Counted from the stretch's first letter, positions 34,070 to 42,999 are shown. The stretch is 64,000 nucleotides of DNA from Xylophilus sp. GOD-11R (GCF_033546935.1 NZ_CP137854.1:248001-312000), one strand, 5' to 3'. The notes: generated by a model from the letters alone, not told the origin. Program-made: numbers and translations.

Positions 34070-35059
34070 TCAGGCACCGAACTCGATGCGCGGATCGACC
34101 AGGCGGTAGACCAGGTCGGTGAGCAGGTTGAACACGACCACCATGACGGAGGTCACCAGGAACACGCCGAGCAACAGCAGGTAGTCGCGCTGCATCAGGG
34201 CGTCGAACATGAGCCGGCCGATGCCGGGCCAGCCGAAGACGGTTTCGGTCAGCACCGCGCCGCCGGCGAGCTGGCCGAGCTGGATGCCGGAGAAGGTGAC
34301 GATGGGCAGCGCGGCGTTGCGCCGCACGTGGCGGCGTATGACCAGGCCCGCCGGCACGCCCTTGGCGCGGGCGGTCTTGACGAAGTCCATGCCCATCACC
34401 TCGAGCATGGAGCTGCGCATGAGTCGCGCATACATCGCCATGTAGAAGCAGCCGAGCGACACGGTGGGCAGCACCAGGTGCAGGGCCACGTCGCGCACGT
34501 GGTCCCATCCGCGCAGGTCGGCGCCGACGGTCTCCATGCCGAAGGCCGGCAGCCAGCCGAGCTGCACGGAGAACAGCAGGATGGCCAGCAGCGACAGCCA
34601 GAACAGCGGCGTGGCGTAGAGCAGCAGCGACAGCGACATGATCACGCTGTCGAGCCATCTGTGGCGGTTGACATAGCGGGTCTTCGACGCCGCCACGCCC
34701 AGCGCGATGCCCAGCACGATGGAGAAGACGAAGGCCGCGCCCATCAGCAGCAGGGTGGCGGGCAGTCGGTCGACGATGAGGTCGAACACGCTCAGCTGGT
34801 TGCGGTAGGAGAAGCCGAAGTCCAGGTGCAGCAGGCCCTTGAGGTAGGTCCAGAGCTGCACGACGAGCGGCTGGTCGAGCCCGAACTGCTGGCGCAGCTG
34901 GGCCACGAAGGCGGGGTCGCTGGAGCCGGACTCGCCCGCGATGATCGAGGCCGGATCACCGGGCGCGAGCCGGATCAGCAGGAAGTTCATGGTGACGACG
35001 CCCAGCACGACGAACGCCGCCTTGCCCAGTCGGGACAGGAGAAAGGTGAGGAATTTCAA
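34070..35059 (-). CDS. ABC transporter permease, DppB-like
   Basis: A 329-residue permease with the DppB hallmarks: N-terminal helix LLSRLGKAAFVVLGVVTMNFLLIRLAPGDPA, the central FWLSLLAILLFSVQLGWLP and the ATPase-contact loop YARLMRSSMLEVMGMDFVKTARAKG. It starts with TTG at 35059, with GGAAAT about 8 bases upstream; no better ATG is found at the family N-terminus. It follows the binding-protein gene after 132 bases that contain a strong hairpin. Confidence 0.93.
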   Translation of the reverse strand: MKFLTFLLSRLGKAAFVVLGVVTMNFLLIRLAPGDPASIIAGESGSSDPAFVAQLRQQFGLDQPLVVQLWTYLKGLLHLDFGFSYRNQLSVFDLIVDRLPATLLLMGAAFVFSIVLGIALGVAASKTRYVNRHRWLDSVIMSLSLLLYATPLFWLSLLAILLFSVQLGWLPAFGMETVGADLRGWDHVRDVALHLVLPTVSLGCFYMAMYARLMRSSMLEVMGMDFVKTARAKGVPAGLVIRRHVRRNAALPIVTFSGIQLGQLAGGAVLTETVFGWPGIGRLMFDALMQRDYLLLLGVFLVTSVMVVVFNLLTDLVYRLVDPRIEFGA

Positions 35060-35170
35060 GACGGTGATTTCCGATGGGGAGACGGCGTGCGGACGTGGGG
35101 CGTCACGCCCCGGCGAAAGACGCCGGAGCGGCTGCGGACTCCGATGGAAAGAAAGGAAAGCGCGAACAGG

Positions 35171-35188
35171 CGGGCGGGTGCCCGCCCG
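35171..35188 (-). other. Intercistronic hairpin between binding protein and permease genes
   Basis: CGGGCGGG-TG-CCCGCCCG is a perfect 8-bp, all-GC stem just after the binding-protein stop (35192). There is no T tract on the transcribed strand, so it is more likely an mRNA-stabilising structure that keeps the binding protein in excess over the membrane components than a full terminator. Confidence 0.6.
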
Positions 35189-35191
35189 GGC

Positions 35192-36784
35192 TTACTTCTT
35201 GAGCGGCTCGATGTAGGCCTTGGCCCAGCTGTCGTTCATGCCGGTGCCGCTGGTGACCAGGTTCTTCACGTTCTTGCGGTACATGGTCACGCCCTTGATC
35301 TCGAACAGGTAGGCGTTGGCCACTTCGTCGACCAGGATGCGTTGGACTTCCGAATACAGCGCCTGGCGCTTGGCCTTGTCGCCTTCTGAGGATGCCCGGT
35401 TGAACAGGTCGTCGACCTTGGGGTTGCTGTAGCCCTCGTTGTTGACGAAGGGCGAGCCCTTGACGATGTTGGAGCTCAGGAACAAACGCGCCACGCCGAT
35501 GGCCGGGTCGCCGAACTGGTCGGTGAAGTGGAAGGTCAGGTCGAAGTCGAAGTTGGACACGCGCTGTGCCCAGCCGCCGGCGTCGGTGGCCTCGATCTCG
35601 ACCGGGAAGCCGAGTGCCTCGAGCGATTGCTTGGTGTATTCGCCCAGGCGGTCCCAGGTAGAGCCGTAAGGGTAGGCCAGGATCTTGATCGGCGTGGCCT
35701 TGGGGTCGACGCCCGATTCCTTGATCAGCGCGCGGGCCTTCTTCAGATCGAAGTCGTAGGGCGTGACGTTGGGATCGTAGAAGGCGGTGGTCGAGGAGAT
35801 CGGGCCGGTGGCGACCTTGCCCAGGCCGAAGAAGATGGTGTTGACGATGAACTTGCGGTTCATCGCGTGCATCACCGCCTGGCGCACCTTCACGTTGTCG
35901 AACGGCGGCTTGCGCTCGTTCATCACCATCGAGGTCATGGTCGAATAGAACTCGGTGCCCTTGGTGGTGCTGTCGACGTCGGGCAGGGCCTGCAGGCGCT
36001 TGCTGTCCACGCCGTCGATATCGTTGCCGCGGATCGCCTGCACGTCGCCCTTTTCGAAAGCCACCGCGCGCGAGGCGGCGTCGGGAATCACGTGGAAGAC
36101 GATCTTGTCGAGGTAGGGCAGGCCCTTCTGCCAGTAGTCGGCGTTGCGCTCCAGCACGATGACCGAGCCGCGCTTCCATTCCTTGAACTTGAACGGGCCG
36201 GTGCCGATCGGGGTCTGGTTGGCCGGGTTGGTCTTGAAGTCGGTGCCCTCGTAAATGTGCTTGGGCAGCATCGTCATGTTGTCGGTGCCGAAAAGCGCCA
36301 GGAACGGGGTGAACTGTTCCTTGAGCTTGAAGACGACGGTCTGCGGATCCTTGGCGGTGATCGACTCGACGTACTTGTTGAGCACCACACGCACGCGGGG
36401 ATGGGTCACTCGCAGGAACTTGTCGGCGCTGAACACCACGTCGTCGGCGGTGAAGGGCTTGCCGTCGTGCCACTTCACGCCGGACTGCAGCACGAAGGTG
36501 TAGGTGAGGCCGTCGGGCGACACGGTCCAGCTCTTGGCCAGCGATGGCTGCGGGGTCAGGTCGGCGCCGTAGGTCAGCAGGCCTTCGTAGATCTTGCCGC
36601 CGACGTATTGCGTAGGCGATTGCTGGTTCAGGCCGAGGATCAGCATCGGCGGCTCGGGCTGCACGATGGCGTCGAGTGTGCCGCCGCGCGTCTGGGCGCA
36701 GACGGCGGCGGAGCCCAGCACGGCCGCGGCGGCGACAGCGGCCAGGGTGGCTTTTCCAATGAAGGCGGAAATCGAGGGTTTCAT
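35192..36784 (-). CDS. ABC transporter substrate-binding protein, family 5 (DppA/OppA-like)
   Basis: A 530-residue periplasmic binding protein of the solute-binding family 5. A signal peptide (about residues 1-31, cleavage near VCA-QT) is followed by the family start GGTLDAIVQPEPPMLILGLN, the hallmark VSPDGLTYTFVLQSGVKWHDGKPFTADDVVFS and YDFDLKKARALIKESG. The start at 36784 has AGGAAT 4-9 bases upstream. Ligands of this family include peptides, opines, glutathione and amides. A FadR-type operator lies 75 bases upstream. First structural gene of the importer operon. Confidence 0.93.
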   Translation of the reverse strand: MKPSISAFIGKATLAAVAAAAVLGSAAVCAQTRGGTLDAIVQPEPPMLILGLNQQSPTQYVGGKIYEGLLTYGADLTPQPSLAKSWTVSPDGLTYTFVLQSGVKWHDGKPFTADDVVFSADKFLRVTHPRVRVVLNKYVESITAKDPQTVVFKLKEQFTPFLALFGTDNMTMLPKHIYEGTDFKTNPANQTPIGTGPFKFKEWKRGSVIVLERNADYWQKGLPYLDKIVFHVIPDAASRAVAFEKGDVQAIRGNDIDGVDSKRLQALPDVDSTTKGTEFYSTMTSMVMNERKPPFDNVKVRQAVMHAMNRKFIVNTIFFGLGKVATGPISSTTAFYDPNVTPYDFDLKKARALIKESGVDPKATPIKILAYPYGSTWDRLGEYTKQSLEALGFPVEIEATDAGGWAQRVSNFDFDLTFHFTDQFGDPAIGVARLFLSSNIVKGSPFVNNEGYSNPKVDDLFNRASSEGDKAKRQALYSEVQRILVDEVANAYLFEIKGVTMYRKNVKNLVTSGTGMNDSWAKAYIEPLKK

Positions 36785-36858
36785 GGAATTCCTGTTGATG
36801 AGACGGAGAGACACGGTGAGATCGAAAAAGAAAGCGGCCTGTTGGATGGGCTGACCAG

Positions 36859-36869
36859 TGGTTGGACCA
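36859..36869. promoter_or_regulatory. FadR/GntR-type operator before the ABC importer operon
   Basis: TGGTTGGACCA fits the TGGT-N3-ACCA operator of FadR/PdhR-type GntR regulators exactly. The 14 bases GTGGTTGGACCAAT are identical to those at the second site (37693-37706). It lies 75 bases before the binding-protein start and is followed by a T7 run. Confidence 0.75.
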
Positions 36870-36922
36870 ATTTTTTTATGAAAAGGGCGATGCCGTCGCC
36901 GGCTTCGCCCGTCGCGAAAACT

Positions 36923-37666
36923 TCAAAGGGCGGGTATTGCTCCTTCGAGCGGGAAGGCCTTGGACAGGCGGAACTGCGAACCCATGAAATGCGCCTGCAT
37001 GGCGAGCCGGGCGTCGTCGGGGCGACGGTGTACCAGCGCCTGCATCAGCTCCTCGTGCTCGTGCTCGGCCTTGGCCCACGATTCCGGGTTGTTGACGAAG
37101 TGCTGCTCCAGCTTCTGGAACATCGGGCTTTCGTCGTGCAGGTTCCAGAGATTGGTCACCGTCATCGCCATGGCCGCGTTGTTGGTGGCAGCCGCGATGG
37201 CGATGTGGAAGGCGCGGTTGTGTTCGCGCGGCGTGGCCGAGCCTTCCATGGCACGGCCGGCCGCCACGATGCGGGCGATGGCCTCGTCGGAGGCGCTGGC
37301 GGCGGCCATGGCGGCGCATTCGGGCTCGACCAGCAGCTGCACCTTGATCAGGTCGAAGGGGCCGATGTCGCCCTGCGACCTGAGCCATTCACGCACCGTG
37401 GGTTCGGTGCTTTCCAGGGCCGACGGCGCCGCCGGGCTGCAGACGAAGACCCCGGCGCCCACGCGCACCTCGACCAGACCTTCTAGTTCCAGGGCGATGA
37501 GCGCCTCGCGCACCGAGGTGCGGCTGACCTTGAGCTGCTCGGCCAGGTCGCGCTCGGAGGGCAGCCGGGAGCCGGGCAGAAAATGCCCGGCCTGGATCTT
37601 TCCGCCGATCTGGGCGGCGATCATGCGGTAGAGGCGGGTGACGCTGACGGGTTGAAGGGATTGCAT
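36923..37666 (-). CDS. FadR/GntR-family transcriptional regulator
   Basis: A 247-residue GntR regulator with an N-terminal winged helix (about residues 10-75: GSRLPSERDLAEQLKVSRTSVREALIALELEGLVEV) and an FCD ligand-binding domain of all-helical type with acidic and His residues (about 90-235: HNRAFHIAIAAATNNAAM). The start at 37666 precedes VTRLYRMIAAQI, where family homology begins; 37705 would run through the operator. Two identical TGGTTGGACCA sites, one 28 bases upstream of this start and one before the importer operon, suggest that it represses itself and the importer, oxidase and amidase genes until a ligand binds. Confidence 0.92.
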   Translation of the reverse strand: MQSLQPVSVTRLYRMIAAQIGGKIQAGHFLPGSRLPSERDLAEQLKVSRTSVREALIALELEGLVEVRVGAGVFVCSPAAPSALESTEPTVREWLRSQGDIGPFDLIKVQLLVEPECAAMAAASASDEAIARIVAAGRAMEGSATPREHNRAFHIAIAAATNNAAMAMTVTNLWNLHDESPMFQKLEQHFVNNPESWAKAEHEHEELMQALVHRRPDDARLAMQAHFMGSQFRLSKAFPLEGAIPAL

Positions 37667-37693
37667 CGGAGCCGGAGAAGCCTGCTGGCCAAG

Positions 37694-37704
37694 TGGTTGG
37701 ACCA
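37694..37704. promoter_or_regulatory. FadR/GntR-type operator before its regulator gene
   Basis: Second copy of TGGTTGGACCA, 28 bases upstream of the GntR start, in an AT-rich pocket (ATTATTTTAAAAG follows). Position and identity with 36859-36869 point to autoregulation. Confidence 0.75.
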
Positions 37705-37899
37705 ATTATTTTAAAAGACGCATGCGAAATGCGTGCCAGGGCTTCGGCGGTCGGCAGATTGGGGAAAAGCGGTCACCGAGGTGTCCTCGCGCACCGCGTC
37801 GTGGCATCGCGGCGAAACGATGCACCTCACCGGGGCGTCAGGTCGCCCCGGTACTGTCTCCGTTCACGGTAGCCCAATGACAGTCGTCAGGCGCATGGC

Positions 37900-38094
37900 T
37901 CAGGGCCACGAGCCCCGGAACACCTGGCCGATCGACACATTGCCCGGATGGAACTGGCCGAAGGACAGGCTGGTGCTGCGCTCGGCCGGGGCGCCCACGC
38001 GGTCGGCGCTGGCGTCGGCCACGGGAATCGTCCAGGTCGCGAATGCGAGAGCGCATACGGTGGCGGCGAAGATGCCGGCTTTCCTGGTTTTCAT
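37900..38094 (-). CDS. Small exported protein, function unknown
   Basis: A 64-residue protein with a clear signal peptide: basic KTRK, a hydrophobic stretch (AGIFAATVCALAFATWTI) and a likely cleavage after ADA-SA near residue 29-31, leaving a mature peptide of about 33 residues rich in Ser, Gly and Phe. AAGGAGA lies 5 bases upstream of the ATG at 38094, a strong ribosome-binding site. No family is recognised. It stands alone between two regulator genes. Small ORFs can arise by chance in high-GC DNA, but the combination of signal peptide and strong ribosome-binding site supports it. Confidence 0.5.
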   Translation of the reverse strand: MKTRKAGIFAATVCALAFATWTIPVADASADRVGAPAERSTSLSFGQFHPGNVSIGQVFRGSWP

Positions 38095-38235
38095 GGTGTC
38101 TCCTTCGCGACAACCGCCGGTCGACGGGTCGCGGAAACGATCCGGCTGGCGGATGGCGCCGGGGCTGCGGCCGGTGGCCGAAAGCCCTGCGCCATGCGGC
38201 CATGGTGATCCGCCGAACAGCGGCCGGGGAGAGGG

Positions 38236-39198
38236 TTAGCCCGCAGCGACGGTCGTCGCGGCGGCATCGTCGGCGGGTGCCGGCACCGCCGGAGCCGGTG
38301 CCGGCGCATGGCTGCCCGCCGCCACCTCTTCCTGCACCCAGGCCACGAAGCGCGCCACTTCCTGCTTGTGCAGATGCCATTGCGGGCAGACCAGGAAATG
38401 CCCGCGCACCGGCAGGCCTTCGCCGTCGTCGAACACCGGCTGCAGCCGGCCGCCGGCCAGGTGGCGCTGGCCGATGAAGGTGCTTTCCAGCGCCACGCCC
38501 AGGCCCTGCTCGGCCGCGTCCAGCGCCAGGTAGGCGCGGTCGAAACGGTAGGCGTAGCGCTCGGGGCGGCCGGCCACGTGGCGGCTGGCGAACCAGTCGC
38601 TCCACTGCACCACGCTCACCGTCGACTGGATCAGCGGCACCTGCAACAGGTCGGCCGGGCCGGCGATGCCCTGGCGGGCGATGAAGTCCGGATGCGCCAG
38701 CGGCAGGATGGTCTCGTCGGCGATCGGCATCACCTGCAACTGCGGCCACTGCGGCGTGCCATAGCGGATGTCGAGGTCCACACCGCCCACCGCGAAATCC
38801 GAATGCGAGGGCGATGCCGACAGCGACAGCGCGATGTTGGGATGGCGCTGGGCGAACGCGCTCAGCCGCGGCATCAGCCACAGGTTGGCGAAGCTCGGCG
38901 AGGCATGCACGTGCAGGGTGCTGCGGATGCCCTGGCGCACATCGTCGGTGGCCGAGCGCAGCGCCTGCAGCGCGCCCGCGATGCGCTGCAGGTAACGCGC
39001 ACCGGCAGCGGTCAGCGCCAGGCCGGGACTGCGGCGCTCGAACAGCTTGACCCCGATGTACTGCTCGAGCTTGGCGATCTGGTGGCTCACCGCCGAGGGC
39101 GTGAGGTGCAGCTCGGCGGCGGCCAGTGAGAAGTTGAGCCGGCGCGCGGCCGCCTCGAAGGCGATGAGCAAAGCCAGCGGCGGCAGGGCGCTACGCAT
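38236..39198 (-). CDS. LysR-type regulator, GcvA-like, divergent from the tetrose operon
   Basis: A 320-residue LysR regulator of the GcvA/AmpR branch: LALLIAFEAAARRLNFSLAAAELHLTPSAVSHQIAKLEQYIGVKLFERR at the N-terminus and SFANLWLMPRLSAFAQRHP, DLDIRYG in the effector domain. The start at 39198 has AGGAG 9-13 bases upstream; a longer frame to 39240 exists. The tail is Pro/Ala-rich. It is divergent from the SDR/TRAP/DhaK operon, 151 bases away, and is the best candidate for its regulator. Confidence 0.88.
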   Translation of the reverse strand: MRSALPPLALLIAFEAAARRLNFSLAAAELHLTPSAVSHQIAKLEQYIGVKLFERRSPGLALTAAGARYLQRIAGALQALRSATDDVRQGIRSTLHVHASPSFANLWLMPRLSAFAQRHPNIALSLSASPSHSDFAVGGVDLDIRYGTPQWPQLQVMPIADETILPLAHPDFIARQGIAGPADLLQVPLIQSTVSVVQWSDWFASRHVAGRPERYAYRFDRAYLALDAAEQGLGVALESTFIGQRHLAGGRLQPVFDDGEGLPVRGHFLVCPQWHLHKQEVARFVAWVQEEVAAGSHAPAPAPAVPAPADDAAATTVAAG

Positions 39199-39349
39199 GC
39201 GCGGCTCCTGCGGGTTGACCCTCGTATGACGGAACGTCATGCGGTGCTGAAGTTTTGTCTCTTGTTCTCATGTCTTCGCGCTCGGACACTGCGACCGCTG
39301 CAAAACAGCGGCCGACTTTTGGCCGCGATTATCGAACGGAGACCAGGAC

Positions 39350-40099
39350 ATGCTTCTCAAGGACAAAGTTGCCGTCATCACCGGCGGTGCCGGCCCCAAC
39401 GGCCTGGGTTTCGCCACCGCGAAGATGATGGCCGAGCACGGCGCCCGCGTGGTCATCGTGGACCTCGAAAACGCCCGACCCGCCGAGGCGGCGGCCCGCC
39501 TGGGCGAAGGTCATGTCGGCCTGGTCGCCAACGTGACCGACAAGGCGCAGTGCCTCCAGGCCGTGGCCGATGCGGTCCGGCAGCTCGGCCGGGTCGACGT
39601 GCTGGTCAACAACGCCGGCATCACCCAGCCGCGCAAGACGCTCGACATCAGCGAGGCCGACTACGAAGCGGTGCTCGACGTCAGCCTGCGCGGCACGCTG
39701 CTGATGTCGCAGGCCGTCATTCCCGCCATGCAGCAGGGCGGCGGCGGCTCCATCGTGTGCATCTCCTCGGTGTCGGCCCAGCGCGGCGGCGGCATCCTGG
39801 GCGGCCCGCACTATTCGGCGGCCAAGGCCGGCGTGCTCGGCCTGGCGCGCGCCATGGCGCGCGAGTTCGGCGGCGCCAACATCCGCATCAACTGCGTGAC
39901 GCCGGGCCTGATCGCCACCGACATCAACAAGGGCCTGATCCCGGACGACAAGAAGGCCGGCATCCTGGAGCAGATTCCGCTCAACCGCATCGGCGGACCG
40001 GACGACGTGGCGGGCCCCGTGGTGTTCCTGGCCAGTGACCTCTCCAAGTACCTCACCGGCGTCACCCTGGACATCAACGGCGGCATGTTGATCCATTGA
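39350..40099 (+). CDS. SDR-family dehydrogenase, first gene of the tetrose operon
   Basis: A 249-residue classical short-chain dehydrogenase. It has the NAD(P) motif TGGAGPNGLG near residue 12, NNAG (about 85), catalytic Ser in ISSVSAQRG, and YSAAKAG with the Tyr-x3-Lys pair. The acidic residue after strand 2 (IVDLENA) favours NAD over NADP. The C-terminus TLDINGGMLIH is standard. Position ahead of a TRAP transporter and a DhaK/DhaL/RpiB set suggests oxidation of a polyol such as threitol or erythritol to the matching tetrulose; D-threitol dehydrogenase of mycobacteria is of the same family. The reaction is inferred. Confidence 0.88.
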   Translation: MLLKDKVAVITGGAGPNGLGFATAKMMAEHGARVVIVDLENARPAEAAARLGEGHVGLVANVTDKAQCLQAVADAVRQLGRVDVLVNNAGITQPRKTLDISEADYEAVLDVSLRGTLLMSQAVIPAMQQGGGGSIVCISSVSAQRGGGILGGPHYSAAKAGVLGLARAMAREFGGANIRINCVTPGLIATDINKGLIPDDKKAGILEQIPLNRIGGPDDVAGPVVFLASDLSKYLTGVTLDINGGMLIH

Positions 40100-40104
40100 C
40101 CCCC

Positions 40105-40132
40105 GAAGGCGCGGCGGGGCTGCGCCTTCTTT
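40105..40132 (+). terminator. Hairpin with short T tract between SDR and TRAP genes
   Basis: GAAGGCGC/GCGCCTTC (40105-40112 with 40122-40129) with a 9-nt loop is followed by only three T residues and then a pyrimidine-rich run. It could partially terminate or attenuate transcription between the SDR gene and the transporter genes. Confidence 0.5.
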
Positions 40133-40188
40133 GCTTCTTCGCGACCCACCAACAAAAAGGCGCCCGCAGTGGCGCAGGAGACAAGACC

Positions 40189-41163
40189 ATGCAACGCAGA
40201 ACCCTGGCGCTGGCCGCCGCACTGGGCCTGGCCGCTTTCGCCGCCGTCGCCCAGCCCACCACCCGTCTCACGCTCGGCCACGGGGCCGCGCCCGGCAACC
40301 CGCGCCACGAGGCGTCGGTGCTGTTCGCCGAACGCGTGAAGGAGAAATCCGGTGGCCGCATCGAGGTGCAGGTAGCGCATTCGTCGCAGCTCGGCGACGA
40401 CGCGGCCATGGTGACCGCGCTGCGCTCGGGCTCGCTCGACATCTCGGCCAACAGCCAGGGCACGCTCTCGGCGGTGGTGCCCGAATACGCGGCGCTGGGC
40501 ATGCCCTTTTTGTTCTCCGACGTGGAGAAGGCCTGGGCCCTGCTCGACGGCCCGGTCGGCGAGGAGCTCGCCAGCCGCAGCGCCGCCAAGAACCTGGTGG
40601 TGCTCGGCTACTGGGACAACGGCATCCGCCACCTCAGCAACAGCAAGCGCGCCATCAAGGCACCGGCCGACCTGAAGGGCCTGAAGATCCGCACCCCGGC
40701 CGACGCGGTGACCATCGACATCATGCAGGCGCTCGGCGCCGACGCGCAGCAGATCAAGTTCTCCGAGCTCTACGTGGCACTGCAGCAGGGCGTGGTCGAC
40801 GGCCAGGAGAACCCGCTGACCAACATCGTGTCGGCCAAGCTCTACGAGGTGCAGAAATTCATCTCGCTGACCGGCCACAAGTACGAGGTGACGCCCTTCC
40901 TGATGGGCAAACGCGCCTGGGACAAGCTGAGCCCGGCCGACCAGGCCATCGTGAAGGACGCCGCCAGGGAAGCGACCCAGCTGCAGCGCAAGCTCTCCAG
41001 GGAAGCCGACGAGAAGCTGCTGGTCGAGCTCAAGGGCAAGGGAATCAACGTCGAGACGGTGGACCGCGCGCCCTTCGTGGCCGCCACCAAGCCGGTCTAC
41101 GACAAGTGGTACGCCAGCCCGCAGGGCGACTTCGTGCGCCGCGTGGTGCAGGCCGTTCGCTGA
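40189..41163 (+). CDS. TRAP transporter substrate-binding protein (DctP family)
   Basis: A 324-residue periplasmic binding protein. A signal peptide with basic start and cleavage near AVA-QP (about residue 21) is followed by the DctP features LGHGAAPGNPRHEASVLFAERVKEKSGGR, GLKIRTPADAVTIDIMQALGA and YVALQQGVVDGQENPLTNI, including the Arg that binds the ligand carboxylate in most members. The start at 40189 has CAGGAG 9-14 bases upstream. Works with the DctQ and DctM proteins encoded next. Some DctP relatives bind polyols and sugar acids, in line with this operon. Confidence 0.93.
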   Translation: MQRRTLALAAALGLAAFAAVAQPTTRLTLGHGAAPGNPRHEASVLFAERVKEKSGGRIEVQVAHSSQLGDDAAMVTALRSGSLDISANSQGTLSAVVPEYAALGMPFLFSDVEKAWALLDGPVGEELASRSAAKNLVVLGYWDNGIRHLSNSKRAIKAPADLKGLKIRTPADAVTIDIMQALGADAQQIKFSELYVALQQGVVDGQENPLTNIVSAKLYEVQKFISLTGHKYEVTPFLMGKRAWDKLSPADQAIVKDAAREATQLQRKLSREADEKLLVELKGKGINVETVDRAPFVAATKPVYDKWYASPQGDFVRRVVQAVR

Positions 41164-41180
41164 CTGTTCCGGAGTCGGTC

Positions 41181-41726
41181 ATGAACCCGCTGTTCCGGCA
41201 CATCGACAACGCGGTGGGCATGGCCTGCCGCGGCGTGCTCTACCTCACGCTCACGCTGGTCTTCGTCATCCTCAGCGCCAACGTCGGCCTGCGCTACATC
41301 GCCGGCACCAGCCTGGCGTTCGCGTCGGAGCTGCCCGAGCTGCTCTTCCCCTGGATGATCATGGCCGGCGTGGTGCTGGCCGCCCAGCACGGCTCGCACA
41401 TCGCGGTGGTGATCCTCACCCAGCGCATGCCACCCTCGGTGCGCCGCTGGGTGCTGGCCGGCGGTGCCCTCGGCACGGCGGCCATGTACATCGCGCTGGC
41501 CTGCACCGCCTGGCCGCTGGCCGAGATCGCGGCCGACGAGCGCACGCCCATCCTGCAGGTGCCCGGCTCGGTGGGCGTGTTCTGTCTCATGACCGGCTTC
41601 GTGCTGCTCGCCCTGGTCACGCTGCTGCGGCTGCCGCAGATCTGGGCGTGCCCGGCAGGCGATGCCCCCCAGCCCGACGAGGACGCCATGGCCGCGCCCG
41701 TCACCACCGCCGGAGCCCATCCATGA
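41181..41726 (+). CDS. TRAP transporter small permease (DctQ)
   Basis: A 181-residue membrane protein with four predicted helices (about 12-35, 50-68, 85-108 and 128-150). ASELPELLFPWMIMAGVVLAAQHGSHIAV is the characteristic DctQ segment. The C-terminal tail is hydrophilic. ATGA overlap with the DctM gene indicates translational coupling. The start at 41181 has CGGAG about 8 bases upstream. Confidence 0.92.
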   Translation: MNPLFRHIDNAVGMACRGVLYLTLTLVFVILSANVGLRYIAGTSLAFASELPELLFPWMIMAGVVLAAQHGSHIAVVILTQRMPPSVRRWVLAGGALGTAAMYIALACTAWPLAEIAADERTPILQVPGSVGVFCLMTGFVLLALVTLLRLPQIWACPAGDAPQPDEDAMAAPVTTAGAHP

Positions 41727-42982
41727 GCATGCTCGTCATCTTTCTCTTCATGGGCGCGGCGCTGCTGTCGATCCCGATCGCGCATGCGCTGGTGGCGGCG
41801 TCGGTGGGCGGCCTGCTCATCATCGACCGCGTGCCGGTGCACCTGGCCATCGAGCAGATGCTCGGCCAGACGCAGAGCTTTCCGCTGATCGCGATTCCCT
41901 TCTTCATGCTCACCGGCGCGCTCATGGTCAGCGGCCGGCTCGGCCAGAGCCTGGTGAGCCTGCTGTCGATGATGATCGGCCGGGTGCACGGCGGCCCGGC
42001 ACAGGTCGGCGTGCTGTCGTCGACCATCTTCGGCGGCGTGTCGGGCTCGGCCGTGGCCGATGCGTCTGCCATCGGCTCGATGCTGATTCCCTGGCTCAAG
42101 AAGCTCGGCTACCCGGCGCCATTTGCCGCCGGCACGCTGGCGGCGGCGGCCACGATCGACATCCTCATCCCGCCCTCGATCCCGATGATCGTGTACGCGC
42201 TGGTGTCGGGCGCGTCCATCGGCGCGCTGTTCGTGGCCGGCATCCTGCCGGGCCTCTTGATGTGCGCTGGCTTCATGGCGGTGTGCTACGTGCAGGGCCG
42301 CAGGCGCAACTTCCCGCGCGACACCACGCCCTTCGTCTGGCGCGCCTTCTGGCTGCAACTGGCCCATGCCGGCCCGGCCCTGGCCATGCCGGTGCTGATC
42401 ATCGTGTTCCTGCGCTTCGGCATCGCCACGCCCACCGAGGTGAGCGTGATGTCCACGCTCTACGCGCTGGTCGTGTCCTCGCTGGTCTACCGCGACCTCA
42501 CCATCGCCAAGCTCAAGCACGCGGCGGTGGAAGCCGGCATTTCCACCGGCGTGGTGCTGCTGATCATCATGGCCAGCAGCGTGGTGGGCTGGATCGTCAC
42601 CTACGAGCAGCTGCCCGCCGAGTTCACCCGCTTCGCCAAGGAAACGCTGCAGTCGCCCTGGCTGATCATCCTGGCGATGAACCTGATCATGCTGGCCACC
42701 GGCATGTTCATCGACCTGCCGGCCGCGGTGCTGCTGCTCACGCCCATGTTCGTGCCGCTGGCCTCGGCCGTGGGCATGGACACGGTACAGCTGGGCATCA
42801 TGATGATCGTCAACCTGTCGATCGGGCTCTACCACCCGCCGATCGGCACCACGCTGTTCATCACCAGCACCATCGCCAAGGTGCGCATCGGCGACGTGGT
42901 GGTGGAGCTGATTCCCTTCTACTGCGTGGCCATCGCCCTGTTGCTGGGCTTCGCCTACCTGCCGTGGCTCACGCTGCGCTGA
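41723..42982 (+). CDS. TRAP transporter large permease (DctM)
   Basis: A 419-residue membrane protein with about twelve helices, the sodium-coupled channel part of the TRAP importer. Family signatures include FPLIAIPFFMLTGALM, GGVSGSAVADASAIGSMLIP, AATIDILIPPSIPMIVYALVSG and NLSIGLYHPPIGTTLF. It shares ATGA with the end of the DctQ gene. Normal length for the family. Confidence 0.95.
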   Translation: MSMLVIFLFMGAALLSIPIAHALVAASVGGLLIIDRVPVHLAIEQMLGQTQSFPLIAIPFFMLTGALMVSGRLGQSLVSLLSMMIGRVHGGPAQVGVLSSTIFGGVSGSAVADASAIGSMLIPWLKKLGYPAPFAAGTLAAAATIDILIPPSIPMIVYALVSGASIGALFVAGILPGLLMCAGFMAVCYVQGRRRNFPRDTTPFVWRAFWLQLAHAGPALAMPVLIIVFLRFGIATPTEVSVMSTLYALVVSSLVYRDLTIAKLKHAAVEAGISTGVVLLIIMASSVVGWIVTYEQLPAEFTRFAKETLQSPWLIILAMNLIMLATGMFIDLPAAVLLLTPMFVPLASAVGMDTVQLGIMMIVNLSIGLYHPPIGTTLFITSTIAKVRIGDVVVELIPFYCVAIALLLGFAYLPWLTLR

Positions 42983-42999
42983 ACGCGAGGGAACGCACC

